DNA of 36,902 nt from Avelusimicrobium sp963660385 (GCA_963660385.1 CAVKWQ010000010.1:1-36902); one strand, 5' to 3'; positions 8,597 to 16,170 are shown, numbered from the stretch's first letter. Translations and numbers: made by a program. The notes: a model not told the origin generated them from the sequence alone.

Positions 8597-9106
8597 ATGA
8601 CAAACTTATCTATAAAAATGAACGGAACCTCGGTTACTTTGCTGGGGAACCCTGTGAAAGTGGGGGAAAAAGCGCCTGATTTTAAACTAATCGGCAACAA
8701 TTTGGAAGAAATTTCCAAAAAGGATTTGGAAGGCAAAGTGCTTGTGATTTCCTGCGTGCCGTCTTTGGATACGCCGGTATGCAGTGTGCAGACGCGCCGC
8801 TTTAATATGGAGGCTGACAAACTTCCGGGCGACGTGGTGGTATTGACGGTAAGCAAGGACTTGCCCTTTGCGCAGGCGCGCTGGTGCGCGGCCAACGGCG
8901 TAAAAAAGGTGATTACGGCTTCCGACTACCGCAACTTTGGTTTTGCGCAGGATTACGGCGTACTGATTAAGGAACTGGGGTTACTTACCCGGGCGGTATT
9001 TGTCATTAATAAGCAAGGCGTGGTTACCTATACGCAGTTTGTGCCGGAAGTAACAAACGAGCCGGACTATGAAGCAGTTTTAAACGAAATCAAAAAGGTT
9101 TTATAA
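8597..9106 (+). CDS. tpx: Thiol peroxidase (Tpx, peroxiredoxin family)
   Basis: This 169-residue atypical two-cysteine peroxiredoxin reduces H2O2 and alkyl hydroperoxides, recycled by thioredoxin in characterised members. The peroxidatic Cys62 lies in SLDTPVCS and the resolving Cys97 in ARWCAANG. These correspond to Cys61 and Cys95 of E. coli Tpx, and the length is normal. A further Cys53 precedes the active site. AAGGA lies 9 bases before the ATG. It is the first gene of a tight plus-strand operon (tpx, dfx, fprA, flavin reductase, rubredoxin) devoted to peroxide, superoxide and oxygen removal; the next start codon follows after 9 bases. Confidence 0.95.
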   Translation: MTNLSIKMNGTSVTLLGNPVKVGEKAPDFKLIGNNLEEISKKDLEGKVLVISCVPSLDTPVCSVQTRRFNMEADKLPGDVVVLTVSKDLPFAQARWCAANGVKKVITASDYRNFGFAQDYGVLIKELGLLTRAVFVINKQGVVTYTQFVPEVTNEPDYEAVLNEIKKVL

Positions 9107-9115
9107 GAGGTGCAT

Positions 9116-9502
9116 ATGACGAAATTAAACGATATTTACAAATGTGAAACTTGCGGCAATATGGTGGAAGTAGTCCACGCGGCGGGGGGAGAACTCTCCT
9201 GCTGTGGGCACGCGATGAAACTGATGCAGGCGGGCGTTTCCGACGGTGCGGCTGAAAAGCACGTCCCCGTGATTGAAAAAATTGACGGCGGCTACCGCGT
9301 AACTGTGGGCAGCGTGGAACACCCGATGTTGGACAACCATTATATTGAGTGGATTGAACTGGTTTGCGAAAAATGCGGCAAAGTCCAGCGCAAATATTTA
9401 AAACCCGGCGACAAACCGCAGGCGGAATTTAAGAGCGCGTCGGATAAAGTAACGGCGCGGGAATATTGCAATTTGCACGGTTTGTGGCAGAAGGAAAATT
9501 AA
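9116..9502 (+). CDS. dfx: Desulfoferrodoxin (superoxide reductase, two-iron type)
   Basis: This 128-residue protein reduces superoxide to hydrogen peroxide without releasing oxygen, which suits anaerobes. An N-terminal desulforedoxin-type centre is formed by Cys10, Cys13, Cys29 and Cys30. The catalytic centre has the expected His-rich set with a cysteine: His49, His69, His75 and His121 with Cys118. Having both centres makes it a class I desulfoferrodoxin rather than a neelaredoxin. I use the ATG at 9116, five bases after AGAGG; a GTG at 9110 is in frame but lies within the ribosome-binding site. Electrons probably come from the rubredoxin at the end of the same operon, and the peroxide made can be removed by Tpx. 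Confidence 0.95.
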   Translation: MTKLNDIYKCETCGNMVEVVHAAGGELSCCGHAMKLMQAGVSDGAAEKHVPVIEKIDGGYRVTVGSVEHPMLDNHYIEWIELVCEKCGKVQRKYLKPGDKPQAEFKSASDKVTAREYCNLHGLWQKEN

Positions 9503-9521
9503 TTTAAGGGGAAGAAATAAT

Positions 9522-10718
9522 ATGATGCAAGCGGTAAAAATTTCGGACAAAGTTTATTGGGTGGGGGCGATTGATTGGAACATCCGCGATTTCCACGGTT
9601 ATTCCACCAAGCGCGGCACGACGTACAACGCCTATTTGGTAATGGGGGAAAAACCGACCCTTATTGATACCGTAAAAAAGGAATTTTACGGCGAAATGAT
9701 GGAGCGCATCCAAAGCGTAATTGACCCGAAAAAAATCAAAATTATTATTTCCAACCACTCGGAAATGGACCACTCCGGCGCTTTGCCGCAGGCGGTAAAT
9801 TATATTGAGCCCGAAGAAGTGTATGTTTCCACGATGGGCTTTAAAGATATTACTGAGCAGTTCCATTGTGATTTAAAGTTAAAAACCGTTAAAACCGGGG
9901 ACCGCATTGACGTGGGCGGCGATACGATTTCGTTCGTGGAAGCGCGTATGCTTCACTGGCCGGACAGTATGTTTTCTTACTTGGAAAAGGAAAACGTTCT
10001 GTTTACCAACGACGTTTTTGGTATGCACTATGCCACAGGCAAACTGTTTGACGACGAGAACGAGGAACGCTTGTGGCTCTACGAAGCGGAAAAATATTAC
10101 GCCAATATCGTACTACCGTATTCCGATATTGTCTTGCGCTTTTTGGACCAAGTTAAAAAAATGGGGCTTTCCCCGCGCTTAATTGCGCCGGATCACGGTT
10201 TTGTATGGCGCAAGGACCCGGCCAAGATTATTAATTTGTATGCCAAATGGGCCACGCAGGCGCCGAAAAACAAGGCGGTTGTCGTCTATGATACGATGTG
10301 GGGCAGCACCGAAAAAATGGCGTCCTACATTACCGACGGGCTCCGCGCGGGTGGTAGCGAAGTGAAACAACTTTCTATGCACAGCAACCACCGCAGCGAC
10401 GTGGTTACCGAACTATTAGACGCAAGCGCGCTTATTATCGGCTCGCCGGTGCTTAACAGCCAGATTTTCCCGTCTATGGCGGATATGCTTTGCTACTTAA
10501 AAGGCTTGCGCAAAAAAGGCCTTATCGGCGCGGCTTTCGGTTCTTACGGTTGGAGCGGGGCACCCATTGACGAACTGACCAAAACCTTGGAAGCAATGAA
10601 GGTGGAAGTGGTGGCCCCGGCTATCAAATCGCCCTTTGTTCCCGACGGGAAAATAAAGCAAGCCTGCCGCGATTTGGGCCTGCTTATCAGCCAAAAATTG
10701 GCCGAAAAAGTAAAATAA
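9522..10718 (+). CDS. fprA: Flavodiiron protein (FprA-type oxygen/NO reductase)
   Basis: This 398-residue cytoplasmic enzyme reduces oxygen to water or nitric oxide to N2O. The N-terminal metallo-beta-lactamase-like domain (about 1-248) has the diiron ligands His79, Glu81 and Asp83, then His145, Asp164 and His225. The C-terminal flavodoxin domain starts near residue 251, with its FMN phosphate loop at YDTMWGSTEKMA. No rubredoxin or flavin-reductase domain is fused; both are encoded by the two genes that follow. AAGGGGAAG precedes the start. ATG codons at 9522 and 9525 are both possible and differ by one residue. Confidence 0.95.
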   Translation: MMQAVKISDKVYWVGAIDWNIRDFHGYSTKRGTTYNAYLVMGEKPTLIDTVKKEFYGEMMERIQSVIDPKKIKIIISNHSEMDHSGALPQAVNYIEPEEVYVSTMGFKDITEQFHCDLKLKTVKTGDRIDVGGDTISFVEARMLHWPDSMFSYLEKENVLFTNDVFGMHYATGKLFDDENEERLWLYEAEKYYANIVLPYSDIVLRFLDQVKKMGLSPRLIAPDHGFVWRKDPAKIINLYAKWATQAPKNKAVVVYDTMWGSTEKMASYITDGLRAGGSEVKQLSMHSNHRSDVVTELLDASALIIGSPVLNSQIFPSMADMLCYLKGLRKKGLIGAAFGSYGWSGAPIDELTKTLEAMKVEVVAPAIKSPFVPDGKIKQACRDLGLLISQKLAEKVK

Positions 10719-10731
10719 CGGAGTTTTCTAT

Positions 10732-11244
10732 ATGGCGGTAAACGACATTAACCAAGGGCTTAATTATATAACGTACGGGCTGTATATTGTTACCACCTGC
10801 GAGGGGGAAAAGAAGAACGGACTGATTGTAAACACCGTCTTCCAGGTAACGGCGGACCCGGCCCAAATGGCCATTTCCGTCAATAAAAACAGCCTTACGC
10901 ACGATATGATTTTAAAAAGCCGTGTGTTTGCCGCTATGCCGCTGGAACAAAATACGCCTTTGCCGTTTATCGGGATCTTTGGTTTCCGCTCGGGCCGGAC
11001 GTTTGATAAACTGGCAAAGGTACCCTATAAAACGGGATTTTTGGGGTGCCCTATCGTCGTGGAGCACACACTTTCTTATATGGAAGTAGAAGTAAGCCAA
11101 ACGGTGGATATGGGCACCCATACGCTTTTTATTGGGCAAGTAAAGGATGCGGGGGTTCTAAACCCAGAGGGCAAGGCCTTAACGTATGATTATTATCATA
11201 ACGTGATAAAAGGCAAAACGCCCGCGGGAGCCACGCATTTATAA
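10732..11244 (+). CDS. Flavin reductase-like FMN-binding protein
   Basis: This 170-residue protein belongs to the flavin reductase-like (split-barrel, DIM6/NTAB) family, judged from NYITYGLYIVTT near the N-terminus, NGLIVNTVFQVT, and the ISVNKNSLTHDMI segment. In Moorella thermoacetica, a protein that fuses this domain to rubredoxin (Hrb) passes electrons from NADH to the flavodiiron protein. Here the two halves seem to be separate neighbouring genes downstream of fprA, so this is the probable NADH-side reductase of the chain; that role is inferred from context. GGAG lies 8 bases before the ATG, and the gap to fprA is 13 bases. Confidence 0.85.
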   Translation: MAVNDINQGLNYITYGLYIVTTCEGEKKNGLIVNTVFQVTADPAQMAISVNKNSLTHDMILKSRVFAAMPLEQNTPLPFIGIFGFRSGRTFDKLAKVPYKTGFLGCPIVVEHTLSYMEVEVSQTVDMGTHTLFIGQVKDAGVLNPEGKALTYDYYHNVIKGKTPAGATHL

Positions 11245-11265
11245 AAAAATGGGGAGGAATAAATT

Positions 11266-11427
11266 ATGGTGAAATATGTTTGCGAAGTTTGCGGTTATGT
11301 GTATGACCCGGCAGTAGGGGACCCGTCCAACGGTGTTCCGGCCGGAACCAAGTGGGAAGATGTAAAAGAGGACTGGATTTGCCCGGTTTGCGGGGTAGGA
11401 AAGGACCAGTTCCAGCCGCAAAATTAA
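11266..11427 (+). CDS. rub: Rubredoxin
   Basis: This 53-residue electron carrier binds one iron through Cys6, Cys9, Cys39 and Cys42, in the motifs VCEVCGYVYDP and ICPVCGVGK. Length and spacing are typical. A strong GGGGAGGA lies 7 bases before the ATG. As the last gene of the oxygen-defence operon it is the likely electron donor to both FprA and desulfoferrodoxin, fed by the flavin reductase encoded 21 bases upstream. A terminator follows. Confidence 0.96.
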   Translation: MVKYVCEVCGYVYDPAVGDPSNGVPAGTKWEDVKEDWICPVCGVGKDQFQPQN

Positions 11428-11444
11428 AATTAGGGGCGGTTTTG

Positions 11445-11475
11445 AAAAAAATGCTTAAATTTTAAGTATTTTTTT
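11445..11475 (+). terminator. Terminator of the oxygen-defence operon
   Basis: A long A/T-rich stem pairs 11445-11459 with 11461-11474 with one G-T wobble and ends in a T run. A second hairpin with arms AAAAACGGG (11482-11490) and CCCGTTTTT (11503-11511) follows at once, so the operon end is doubly terminated. Confidence 0.7.
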
Positions 11476-11481
11476 ACATAT

Positions 11482-11512
11482 AAAAACGGGTGCATTTTGT
11501 GGCCCGTTTTTT
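11482..11512 (+). terminator. Second terminator after rubredoxin
   Basis: A 9-bp stem with a 12-base loop and a T tract. It also has an A tract on the left, so it could act in both directions. It isolates the next gene, which has its own promoter at 11548-11556. Confidence 0.7.
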
Positions 11513-11547
11513 ATTGGTTTTTCGGGGCCGCGCGGCAGGGTGAAACT

Positions 11548-11556
11548 TGGTATAAT
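11548..11556 (+). promoter_or_regulatory. Extended -10 promoter giving a near-leaderless mRNA
   Basis: TGGTATAAT is a perfect extended -10 box. It ends 7 bases before the glycosyltransferase ATG at 11564, so transcription should start at or next to the start codon. No Shine-Dalgarno or -35 is present. Confidence 0.6.
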
Positions 11557-11563
11557 AAGACAT

Positions 11564-12643
11564 ATGAAAATTTTATACGTTATTACTTCAACCGATGTAG
11601 GGGGGGCGGAAAAAGCCTTGTTGCAACTGGCCGCCAAAACGGCCCAGGCGCATACTGTGCGGGTGGTTTGTTTGAAACCATTGGGCCCGGTGGCGCAGGA
11701 ATTGGCCCAACATCACATACAAGTAATAAGCCTAAATATGCGCTGGTTGGGGGAGAGAATTATCCAAAAACTCGCGGCGCAAATAAAAGATTTTCAGCCG
11801 GATATTGTTCACGCAATGCTCTACCGCGCGATAGAATATGCCCGGGTAGCGTGCGCGGGAAAAAGGGTAAAACTGATTACTACGCCACATTTTGATTTGT
11901 CTAAAAAGAGTTTTCCGCTCCGCTGGGCTGATAAACTTTTAAAGGATTTAGATACGTTGACCGTGGCGGAATCCTTTTCCACAGCCCGGTATTTAATAGA
12001 AAAGCAAAAATATAATAAAAATAAGGTTTATTTGCTTCCAAACGGAGTAGATAAAACTGTTTTTTATGCAGATAAATCCTTGCGCAAACAAATGCGCCAA
12101 AAGTATGGCTACATCCCGGAACATACCGTATTTATGGATGTAGCGCGCTTGGCCGCTGTCAAGGACCCTTTAACCTTATTTAAGGCGTTTTGCAACGTGG
12201 TTAAAAAACACCCCAACGCCCGTTTGGTATATGTGGGTGAGGGGGAAAAACGGCCCATACTGGAAGAATTTATCCACCAAAACGGACTGGAAAAAACGGT
12301 ATTATTGGCCGGGAAGCAAGATAATATTAATGCTTGGCTTAATATGGCGGACGTGTTTGTTTTGCCGTCTGTGGAAGAATCTTTGCCTCTTTCATTGTTG
12401 GAATCTATCCAGGTAGGGTTGCCTTGCCTAGTTAGTAAGGTGGGGGATATGCCCCTATGGGTGGAACACGGCAAAAACGGGTTTGTTTTCCCTGCGCAAG
12501 ATGTTACTTTGCTTAGTTGCTTTATGGCGGAACTAACGGACAACGCACCCTTGCGTGAACAAATGCGGGGGAGTTCTGCCCAAATTTCCCAGCGGATTGG
12601 GCAGAGTTCTCAACAATATCAACAAATTTATCAACAAGTATAA
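11564..12643 (+). CDS. Glycosyltransferase family 4 protein
   Basis: This 359-residue protein has the two-domain GT-B layout of retaining family 4 glycosyltransferases. The N-terminus carries the sugar-acceptor loop TDVGGAEKAL; the C-terminal half has VGEGEKRPILEE and the EX7E motif EESLPLSLLE, which contacts the nucleotide sugar. The acceptor is unknown; surface polysaccharide or LPS core is plausible for a Gram-negative cell. I place the start at the ATG at 11564; an in-frame GTG at 11540 lies upstream of the promoter. The sequence uses more A/T-ending codons than the operon before it, as does the next gene. A parS-like palindrome follows the stop. Confidence 0.88.
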   Translation: MKILYVITSTDVGGAEKALLQLAAKTAQAHTVRVVCLKPLGPVAQELAQHHIQVISLNMRWLGERIIQKLAAQIKDFQPDIVHAMLYRAIEYARVACAGKRVKLITTPHFDLSKKSFPLRWADKLLKDLDTLTVAESFSTARYLIEKQKYNKNKVYLLPNGVDKTVFYADKSLRKQMRQKYGYIPEHTVFMDVARLAAVKDPLTLFKAFCNVVKKHPNARLVYVGEGEKRPILEEFIHQNGLEKTVLLAGKQDNINAWLNMADVFVLPSVEESLPLSLLESIQVGLPCLVSKVGDMPLWVEHGKNGFVFPAQDVTLLSCFMAELTDNAPLREQMRGSSAQISQRIGQSSQQYQQIYQQV

Positions 12644-12650
12644 AAAAACA

Positions 12651-12666
12651 GTTTTCACGTGAAAAC
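12651..12666. promoter_or_regulatory. parS: parS-like palindrome, site 1
   Basis: GTTTTCACGTGAAAAC is a perfect 16-bp palindrome between the glycosyltransferase and lepB. Its central 12 bases (TTTCACGTGAAA) equal the core of the bacterial parS consensus, but the outer two positions on each side (GT and AC) differ from the usual TG and CA. An identical site lies at 13651-13666, just upstream of parA. Binding by ParB is inferred. Confidence 0.8.
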
Positions 12667-12681
12667 AAATTAGGAGCCTAT

Positions 12682-13650
12682 ATGGAACAACGTCTTTTTG
12701 TGGTGGCGTGCATAATGTACGCCTTTACGCTAGTTACCCGCTATCTAAATAAGAGGAATAAACTTGCTAATAATAAGGCTTTTGCTTGGTGGCATGGGAC
12801 TTTCTTGTTTGTTATTTTATCCTGCGCGGTATATATTTTAACCTTTGTAATGGGGGGCGGAACCGGGGAACCTTTAAACTGGCCTAAACTTATTTTAGGG
12901 ATTATTTTAGCCTTTGGGTGTGGCATTTATGGGTTCTTTAAGAGCAAAAAAGCGGCTGATGAAAAAAGACAAAAACTAATGAAGGCAGATTTGGAATGGA
13001 GTAACACAGTTTATTTTGCCGGGTTTGTGGCTTCTATTGTGATGTTCTTTTTTATTCAGGCTTTTAAAATTCCGTCTGCTTCTATGCGCTATACTTTGGT
13101 AGAGGGAGACCATTTGTTTGTAAATAAAGCCGCCTATGGCTTGCGTATTCCATTTACGGATATCCGCCTTTTCCCTTATGAACAAATTAAACCGGGTGAT
13201 ATTATTGTTTTTCAGTTTCCAGCCAAGGACCGCTCTCAACAAAATTGCGGTGGCAGCCAATATGGTAAAGACTTTGTAAAGCGTGTGATTGCTATGCCGG
13301 GTGATACGGTTCAGGTTAAAAACGGCCGCCCGTGGGTCAATGGAAAAGAACTCCCCTCGCAAGATTATGAGGTTTATGAAGATGTAGAGCGTGTGCCTTA
13401 TTTTGAAGTGGAAGATAAAGAGGAATACCAAACCTTGTGGCAAGAGCATTTGCTTGATAACTATTTAGGGCTTGAACTGCGTGATTCCTTTGGCCCTGTG
13501 GTTGTGCCGGAAAACACCTATTTTGCTATGGGAGATAACCGGGATAACTCTTGCGATTCCCGTTTCTGGGGCCCGGTACCGCACGAAAATATCAAAGGAA
13601 AGGCTTGGTTTGTGCATTGGCCGCTTAACCAGGTGCGCTGGATAAAGTAA
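12682..13650 (+). CDS. lepB: Signal peptidase I
   Basis: This 322-residue inner-membrane protease removes signal peptides from exported proteins. The Ser/Lys pair is Ser134 in IPSASM and Lys200 in FVKRVIAMPGD. The late box MGDNRDNSCDSRFWGPV confirms the S26 family. Hydrophobic segments near 5-20, 38-58, 68-86 and 110-128 suggest more membrane spans than the one or two of many signal peptidases. The usual proline after the SxSM motif is replaced (SMRYTL in place of SMEPTL). AGGAG precedes the ATG. The gene lies exactly between the two parS-like sites, so ParB spreading could cover it. Confidence 0.95.
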   Translation: MEQRLFVVACIMYAFTLVTRYLNKRNKLANNKAFAWWHGTFLFVILSCAVYILTFVMGGGTGEPLNWPKLILGIILAFGCGIYGFFKSKKAADEKRQKLMKADLEWSNTVYFAGFVASIVMFFFIQAFKIPSASMRYTLVEGDHLFVNKAAYGLRIPFTDIRLFPYEQIKPGDIIVFQFPAKDRSQQNCGGSQYGKDFVKRVIAMPGDTVQVKNGRPWVNGKELPSQDYEVYEDVERVPYFEVEDKEEYQTLWQEHLLDNYLGLELRDSFGPVVVPENTYFAMGDNRDNSCDSRFWGPVPHENIKGKAWFVHWPLNQVRWIK

Positions 13651-13666
13651 GTTTTCACGTGAAAAC
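13651..13666. promoter_or_regulatory. parS: parS-like palindrome, site 2
   Basis: This is identical to the palindrome at 12651-12666 and starts on the base after the lepB stop codon. It lies 67 bases before the parA start, close to the parAB promoter, so ParB bound here could also control its own operon. Confidence 0.8.
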
Positions 13667-13732
13667 AACGCCCTTATATTGCAATTTAACACTAATTAAT
13701 GTTTAATATATGTATAGTTAAACGGAGGATTT

Positions 13733-14566
13733 ATGGGAGAAATTGTCGTCATCGCCAACCAGAAAGGCGGGGTAGGTAAAACCACTACTTCTATTAACCT
13801 TTCCTATGCGTTGGCTTGTTTAAACCAAAATGTGTTGCTTGTGGATTTTGACCCGCAAGGTAATGCCGGTTCCGGCTTGGGGGTAACGGTACAAGACGGC
13901 GATAAATCCGTATATCATCTGCTTACCAAAACCGCTACTTTTGAGCAAGTGGTCCGCCAAACATCCAGCGAAATGCTGGACGTTCTGCCCGCCTGTAAGG
14001 ATTTGTCCGGGGCTGAGGTAGAACTGGTAAACGTGCGCGGACGCGAAAATATGCTCAAAGACGCGCTGGACCCGCTGCGCCAAATGTACGATTATATTAT
14101 TATTGATTGTCCGCCCTCTTTGGGGTTGTTGACCTTGAACGCAATGATGGCGGCGGACAGCGTGATTACCCCGGTCCAATGCGAATATTATGCCTTGGAA
14201 GGCTTGGCCCACTTTATGAACACCGTGGCCAAAATCAAACAATTTTTGCACCCCAAACTGAAAATGGACGGCGGGCTTTTAACGATGTACGATGCCCGTA
14301 TGAATTTGTCTAAACAGGTATTTGCCGAGGTTAGCCGCTATTTTGGCGACCAAGTATATAAAACGCCTATTCCGCGCAATATCCGCTTGGCCGAAGCGCC
14401 CAGTTTCGGGCAGTCTATTTTCAATTACGATCCGGCTTGCCGCGGGGCCAATGCGTATATCCAGTTGGCCATTGAATTTTTGGGCCGCCGCGGGGCGGAT
14501 GTAAACGCATACAAAGATTTTAAAATGACGGGCGAACTCCCGGTGAATTACGATTTTGGAGGATGA
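13733..14566 (+). CDS. parA: Chromosome-partitioning ATPase ParA (Soj)
   Basis: This 277-residue deviant-Walker ATPase moves ParB-parS complexes during chromosome segregation. The P-loop KGGVGKTTT lies at 11-19, with the signature Lys11 and Lys16, and LLVDFDPQGN follows in switch I. The short N-terminus without a DNA-binding extension is typical of chromosomal (Soj-type) ParA rather than plasmid type I. GGAGG lies four bases before the ATG. A possible promoter (TTGCAA at 13679-13684, TTTAAT at 13702-13707) lies just after the second parS-like site. It is followed by parB, with the start codon one base past the parA stop. Confidence 0.97.
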   Translation: MGEIVVIANQKGGVGKTTTSINLSYALACLNQNVLLVDFDPQGNAGSGLGVTVQDGDKSVYHLLTKTATFEQVVRQTSSEMLDVLPACKDLSGAEVELVNVRGRENMLKDALDPLRQMYDYIIIDCPPSLGLLTLNAMMAADSVITPVQCEYYALEGLAHFMNTVAKIKQFLHPKLKMDGGLLTMYDARMNLSKQVFAEVSRYFGDQVYKTPIPRNIRLAEAPSFGQSIFNYDPACRGANAYIQLAIEFLGRRGADVNAYKDFKMTGELPVNYDFGG

Positions 14567-14567
14567 G

Positions 14568-15473
14568 ATGGTTAGACAGGCATTAGGTAAAGGTTTAGAC
14601 GCTTTAATTAAACAAACGCAAGAAGTGGTAAATATGCCCACTAGCGAGGCCGCTGTGCAGGTTCAGCAAACCCCCGGGATGAGCGTTACGCGCATTGACG
14701 TAAGCAAAATTGTTCCCAACCGTTTTCAGCCGCGCCGCGTATTTAACGAGGAAAAACTCCAAGAGTTGGCCCAATCTATCAAAGAGCACGGCTTGACACA
14801 GCCGATTGTGGTGGTGTACGACGCCGGGCTTGATAAATACGAAATTGTAGTGGGGGAACGCCGCTTCCGCGCCACCCAGTTGGCCGGATTAAAGGAAATT
14901 GACGCCATTGTCCATAAACACTTGGGCGACCAGGAAATGTGCGCCTTGGCGTTAATTGAAAATATCCAGCGCGAGGACTTAAACCCCATTGAAACCGCTC
15001 TCGGCTACCGCAATTTGATGAGCAAATTCTATATTACGCAGACGGATTTGGCTTCCTATTGCGGCAAATCCAAGGCCGCTATTTCCAACGCCTTGCGCTT
15101 ACTGGACTTGGAGCCCGAAATCCAACAGGCGTTGCAGGATGGCGCCATTTCCGAAGGGCACGGGCGCGCTTTATTAATGGTTACGGACCCGGCCAAGCGC
15201 GAAATGCTGTTCAAAAAAATGCACAACAGTAAAATGTCCGTCCGCCAAGCCGAAGATGCCGCCCGCGCGCTGATGTTCCCGGTTAAAAAGGCCGAAAAAG
15301 GCGCGAAACCCGTAGAGGTGGCCTCGTTTGAGAACGATTTGCAATCTGCGTTAGGGACCAAGGTGGAAGTGAAATACGGCAAAAATATGAAGAAAGGGAC
15401 GCTTGTTATTCACTATAATTCCTTGGATGAACTGGATAATATTGCCAGCCGTCTTAAAACCCAAATGTTATAG
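14568..15473 (+). CDS. parB: Chromosome-partitioning protein ParB (Spo0J)
   Basis: This 301-residue CTP-dependent DNA clamp loads at parS. The N-terminus ALGKGLDALI is the usual ParA-contacting segment. The CTP-binding boxes are GERRFRA and ENIQRED, the helix-turn-helix is around YITQTDLASYCGKSKAAISN, and the C-terminal dimer domain ends in SRLKTQML. I use the ATG at 14568, five bases after GGAGG, rather than an in-frame TTG at 14556. Its DNA-recognition residues would have to accept the altered outer bases of the two parS-like sites nearby. The gene is followed by a 697-base repeat-rich spacer. Confidence 0.96.
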   Translation: MVRQALGKGLDALIKQTQEVVNMPTSEAAVQVQQTPGMSVTRIDVSKIVPNRFQPRRVFNEEKLQELAQSIKEHGLTQPIVVVYDAGLDKYEIVVGERRFRATQLAGLKEIDAIVHKHLGDQEMCALALIENIQREDLNPIETALGYRNLMSKFYITQTDLASYCGKSKAAISNALRLLDLEPEIQQALQDGAISEGHGRALLMVTDPAKREMLFKKMHNSKMSVRQAEDAARALMFPVKKAEKGAKPVEVASFENDLQSALGTKVEVKYGKNMKKGTLVIHYNSLDELDNIASRLKTQML

Positions 15474-15665
15474 TCCTAGCGGACTGCTACTCTATGCGCT
15501 GGGGAGCGATTGGTGGGGCCACACTGTTTTTTGTAAGGGTGCGCTCTAACGAAACGGCGCCCTAGCGGGCCGCGTTCTGCGGACGGCGACTCTATGCGCT
15601 GGGTTGCGATTAATGGAGCAACATTATTTTTACAATGTCGCGCTCTTATGAACCGATGCCCTATT
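15474..15665 (+). repeat. Tandem ~100-bp repeat, two full units and a partial third
   Basis: Two units share the core CTCTATGCGCTGGG at 15490-15503 and 15590-15603, exactly 100 bases apart. The flanks also repeat: CCTAGCGG before each core, and GCGCTCT...GCCCTA after it (15541-15564 and 15640-15663), where a third, truncated unit starts. The same family occurs reversed at 24661-24848. No start codon or reading frame is kept, so I see no coding function. Identity between units is clear only in blocks. Confidence 0.75.
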
Positions 15666-15716
15666 TGTGAGGCCGCAGTTGGGTAAAACAGCCGATAAGT
15701 AAATTCCTTGATGATT

Positions 15717-15748
15717 AGAGCAACACTTTTTTAGTGTTGCTCTTTTTT
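15717..15748 (+). terminator. Rho-independent terminator after parAB
   Basis: A perfect 11-bp stem (AGAGCAACACT at 15717-15727, AGTGTTGCTCT at 15733-15743) with a five-T loop is followed by a T run. It lies 240 bases past parB, beyond the tandem repeats, so these may be transcribed as the parAB 3' untranslated region. Confidence 0.85.
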
Positions 15749-15771
15749 ATTGCCCTTAATGGTCTTTTCCT

Positions 15772-15883
15772 GTTTGTCGTCATCCCCGAGGAATTTAGTC
15801 GGGGATCTGTTGTTTCAGAAGAGAACGTCCACTGCAAAAACAAATTCCCGACTACGACCTTCGGGAATGACGGCAACGACGAA
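15772..15883. repeat. Pair of inverted REP-like palindromes
   Basis: The left unit has arms ATCCCCGA (15782-15789) and TCGGGGAT (15799-15806). The right unit has ATTCCCGA (15844-15851) and TCGGGAAT (15861-15868). The right unit is the reverse of the left one, including the flanking GTCGT and TTGTTT bases, so the pair could fold into one long hairpin as well as two short ones. Confidence 0.7.
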
Positions 15884-16092
15884 CAATCTAAAAAGTAAAT
15901 TCTGAAAACCCTGCGGGCCGCTAATTTAGGATGACTTTTGATTAATAACGCCGTCATCCCGCAGTATTTTGATATGCTATTGTTAGAAATAGATTTGTGT
16001 TGTTAAAAAACACTTAAAATATAAGTATAATTTTTAAAATTAAGCGTAATAAAGCGCTTTTACATAAGGGGTAATACGGATATCCCGCTTTA

Positions 16093-16130
16093 TAAAAACA
16101 GGGCAACCCATAAAAACTGGATTGCCCTGT
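16093..16130 (-). terminator. Terminator of the DegT aminotransferase gene
   Basis: On the minus strand a stem with arms ACAGGGCAATCC and GGGTTGCCCTGT (one wobble) is followed by TTTTTAT. It lies about 40 bases past the stop codon of the gene at 16171-17310. Confidence 0.85.
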
Positions 16131-16170
16131 AAAGTTTTTAGCGCACGCCACGCTAAACTAAAACATCCGT

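Larger units (their letters stand above)
15474..16170. other. Gene-free repeat-rich spacer between parB and the DegT gene
   Basis: This 697-base gap holds, in order, the tandem 100-bp repeats, a terminator, two mutually inverted REP-like palindromes, a short GTCATCCCGCAG copy at 15953-15964, an A+T-rich stretch at 15965-16090, and the terminator of the DegT gene. An 80-codon minus-strand frame at 15715-15957 runs straight through the palindromes and is not credible. Confidence 0.75.

Noticed and set aside
12651..13666. Exact 1000-base spacing of the two parS-like sites as a signal
   Set aside because: The distance is set by the length of lepB and its leader; a round number has no known meaning.
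15474..15665. The 100-bp tandem units as a CRISPR array
   Set aside because: Units are too long and vary throughout, there are no constant short repeats with unique spacers, and no cas gene is near.
15715..15957. 80-codon minus-strand frame in the parB-DegT spacer
   Set aside because: It is made mostly of REP palindrome sequence and the parAB terminator.
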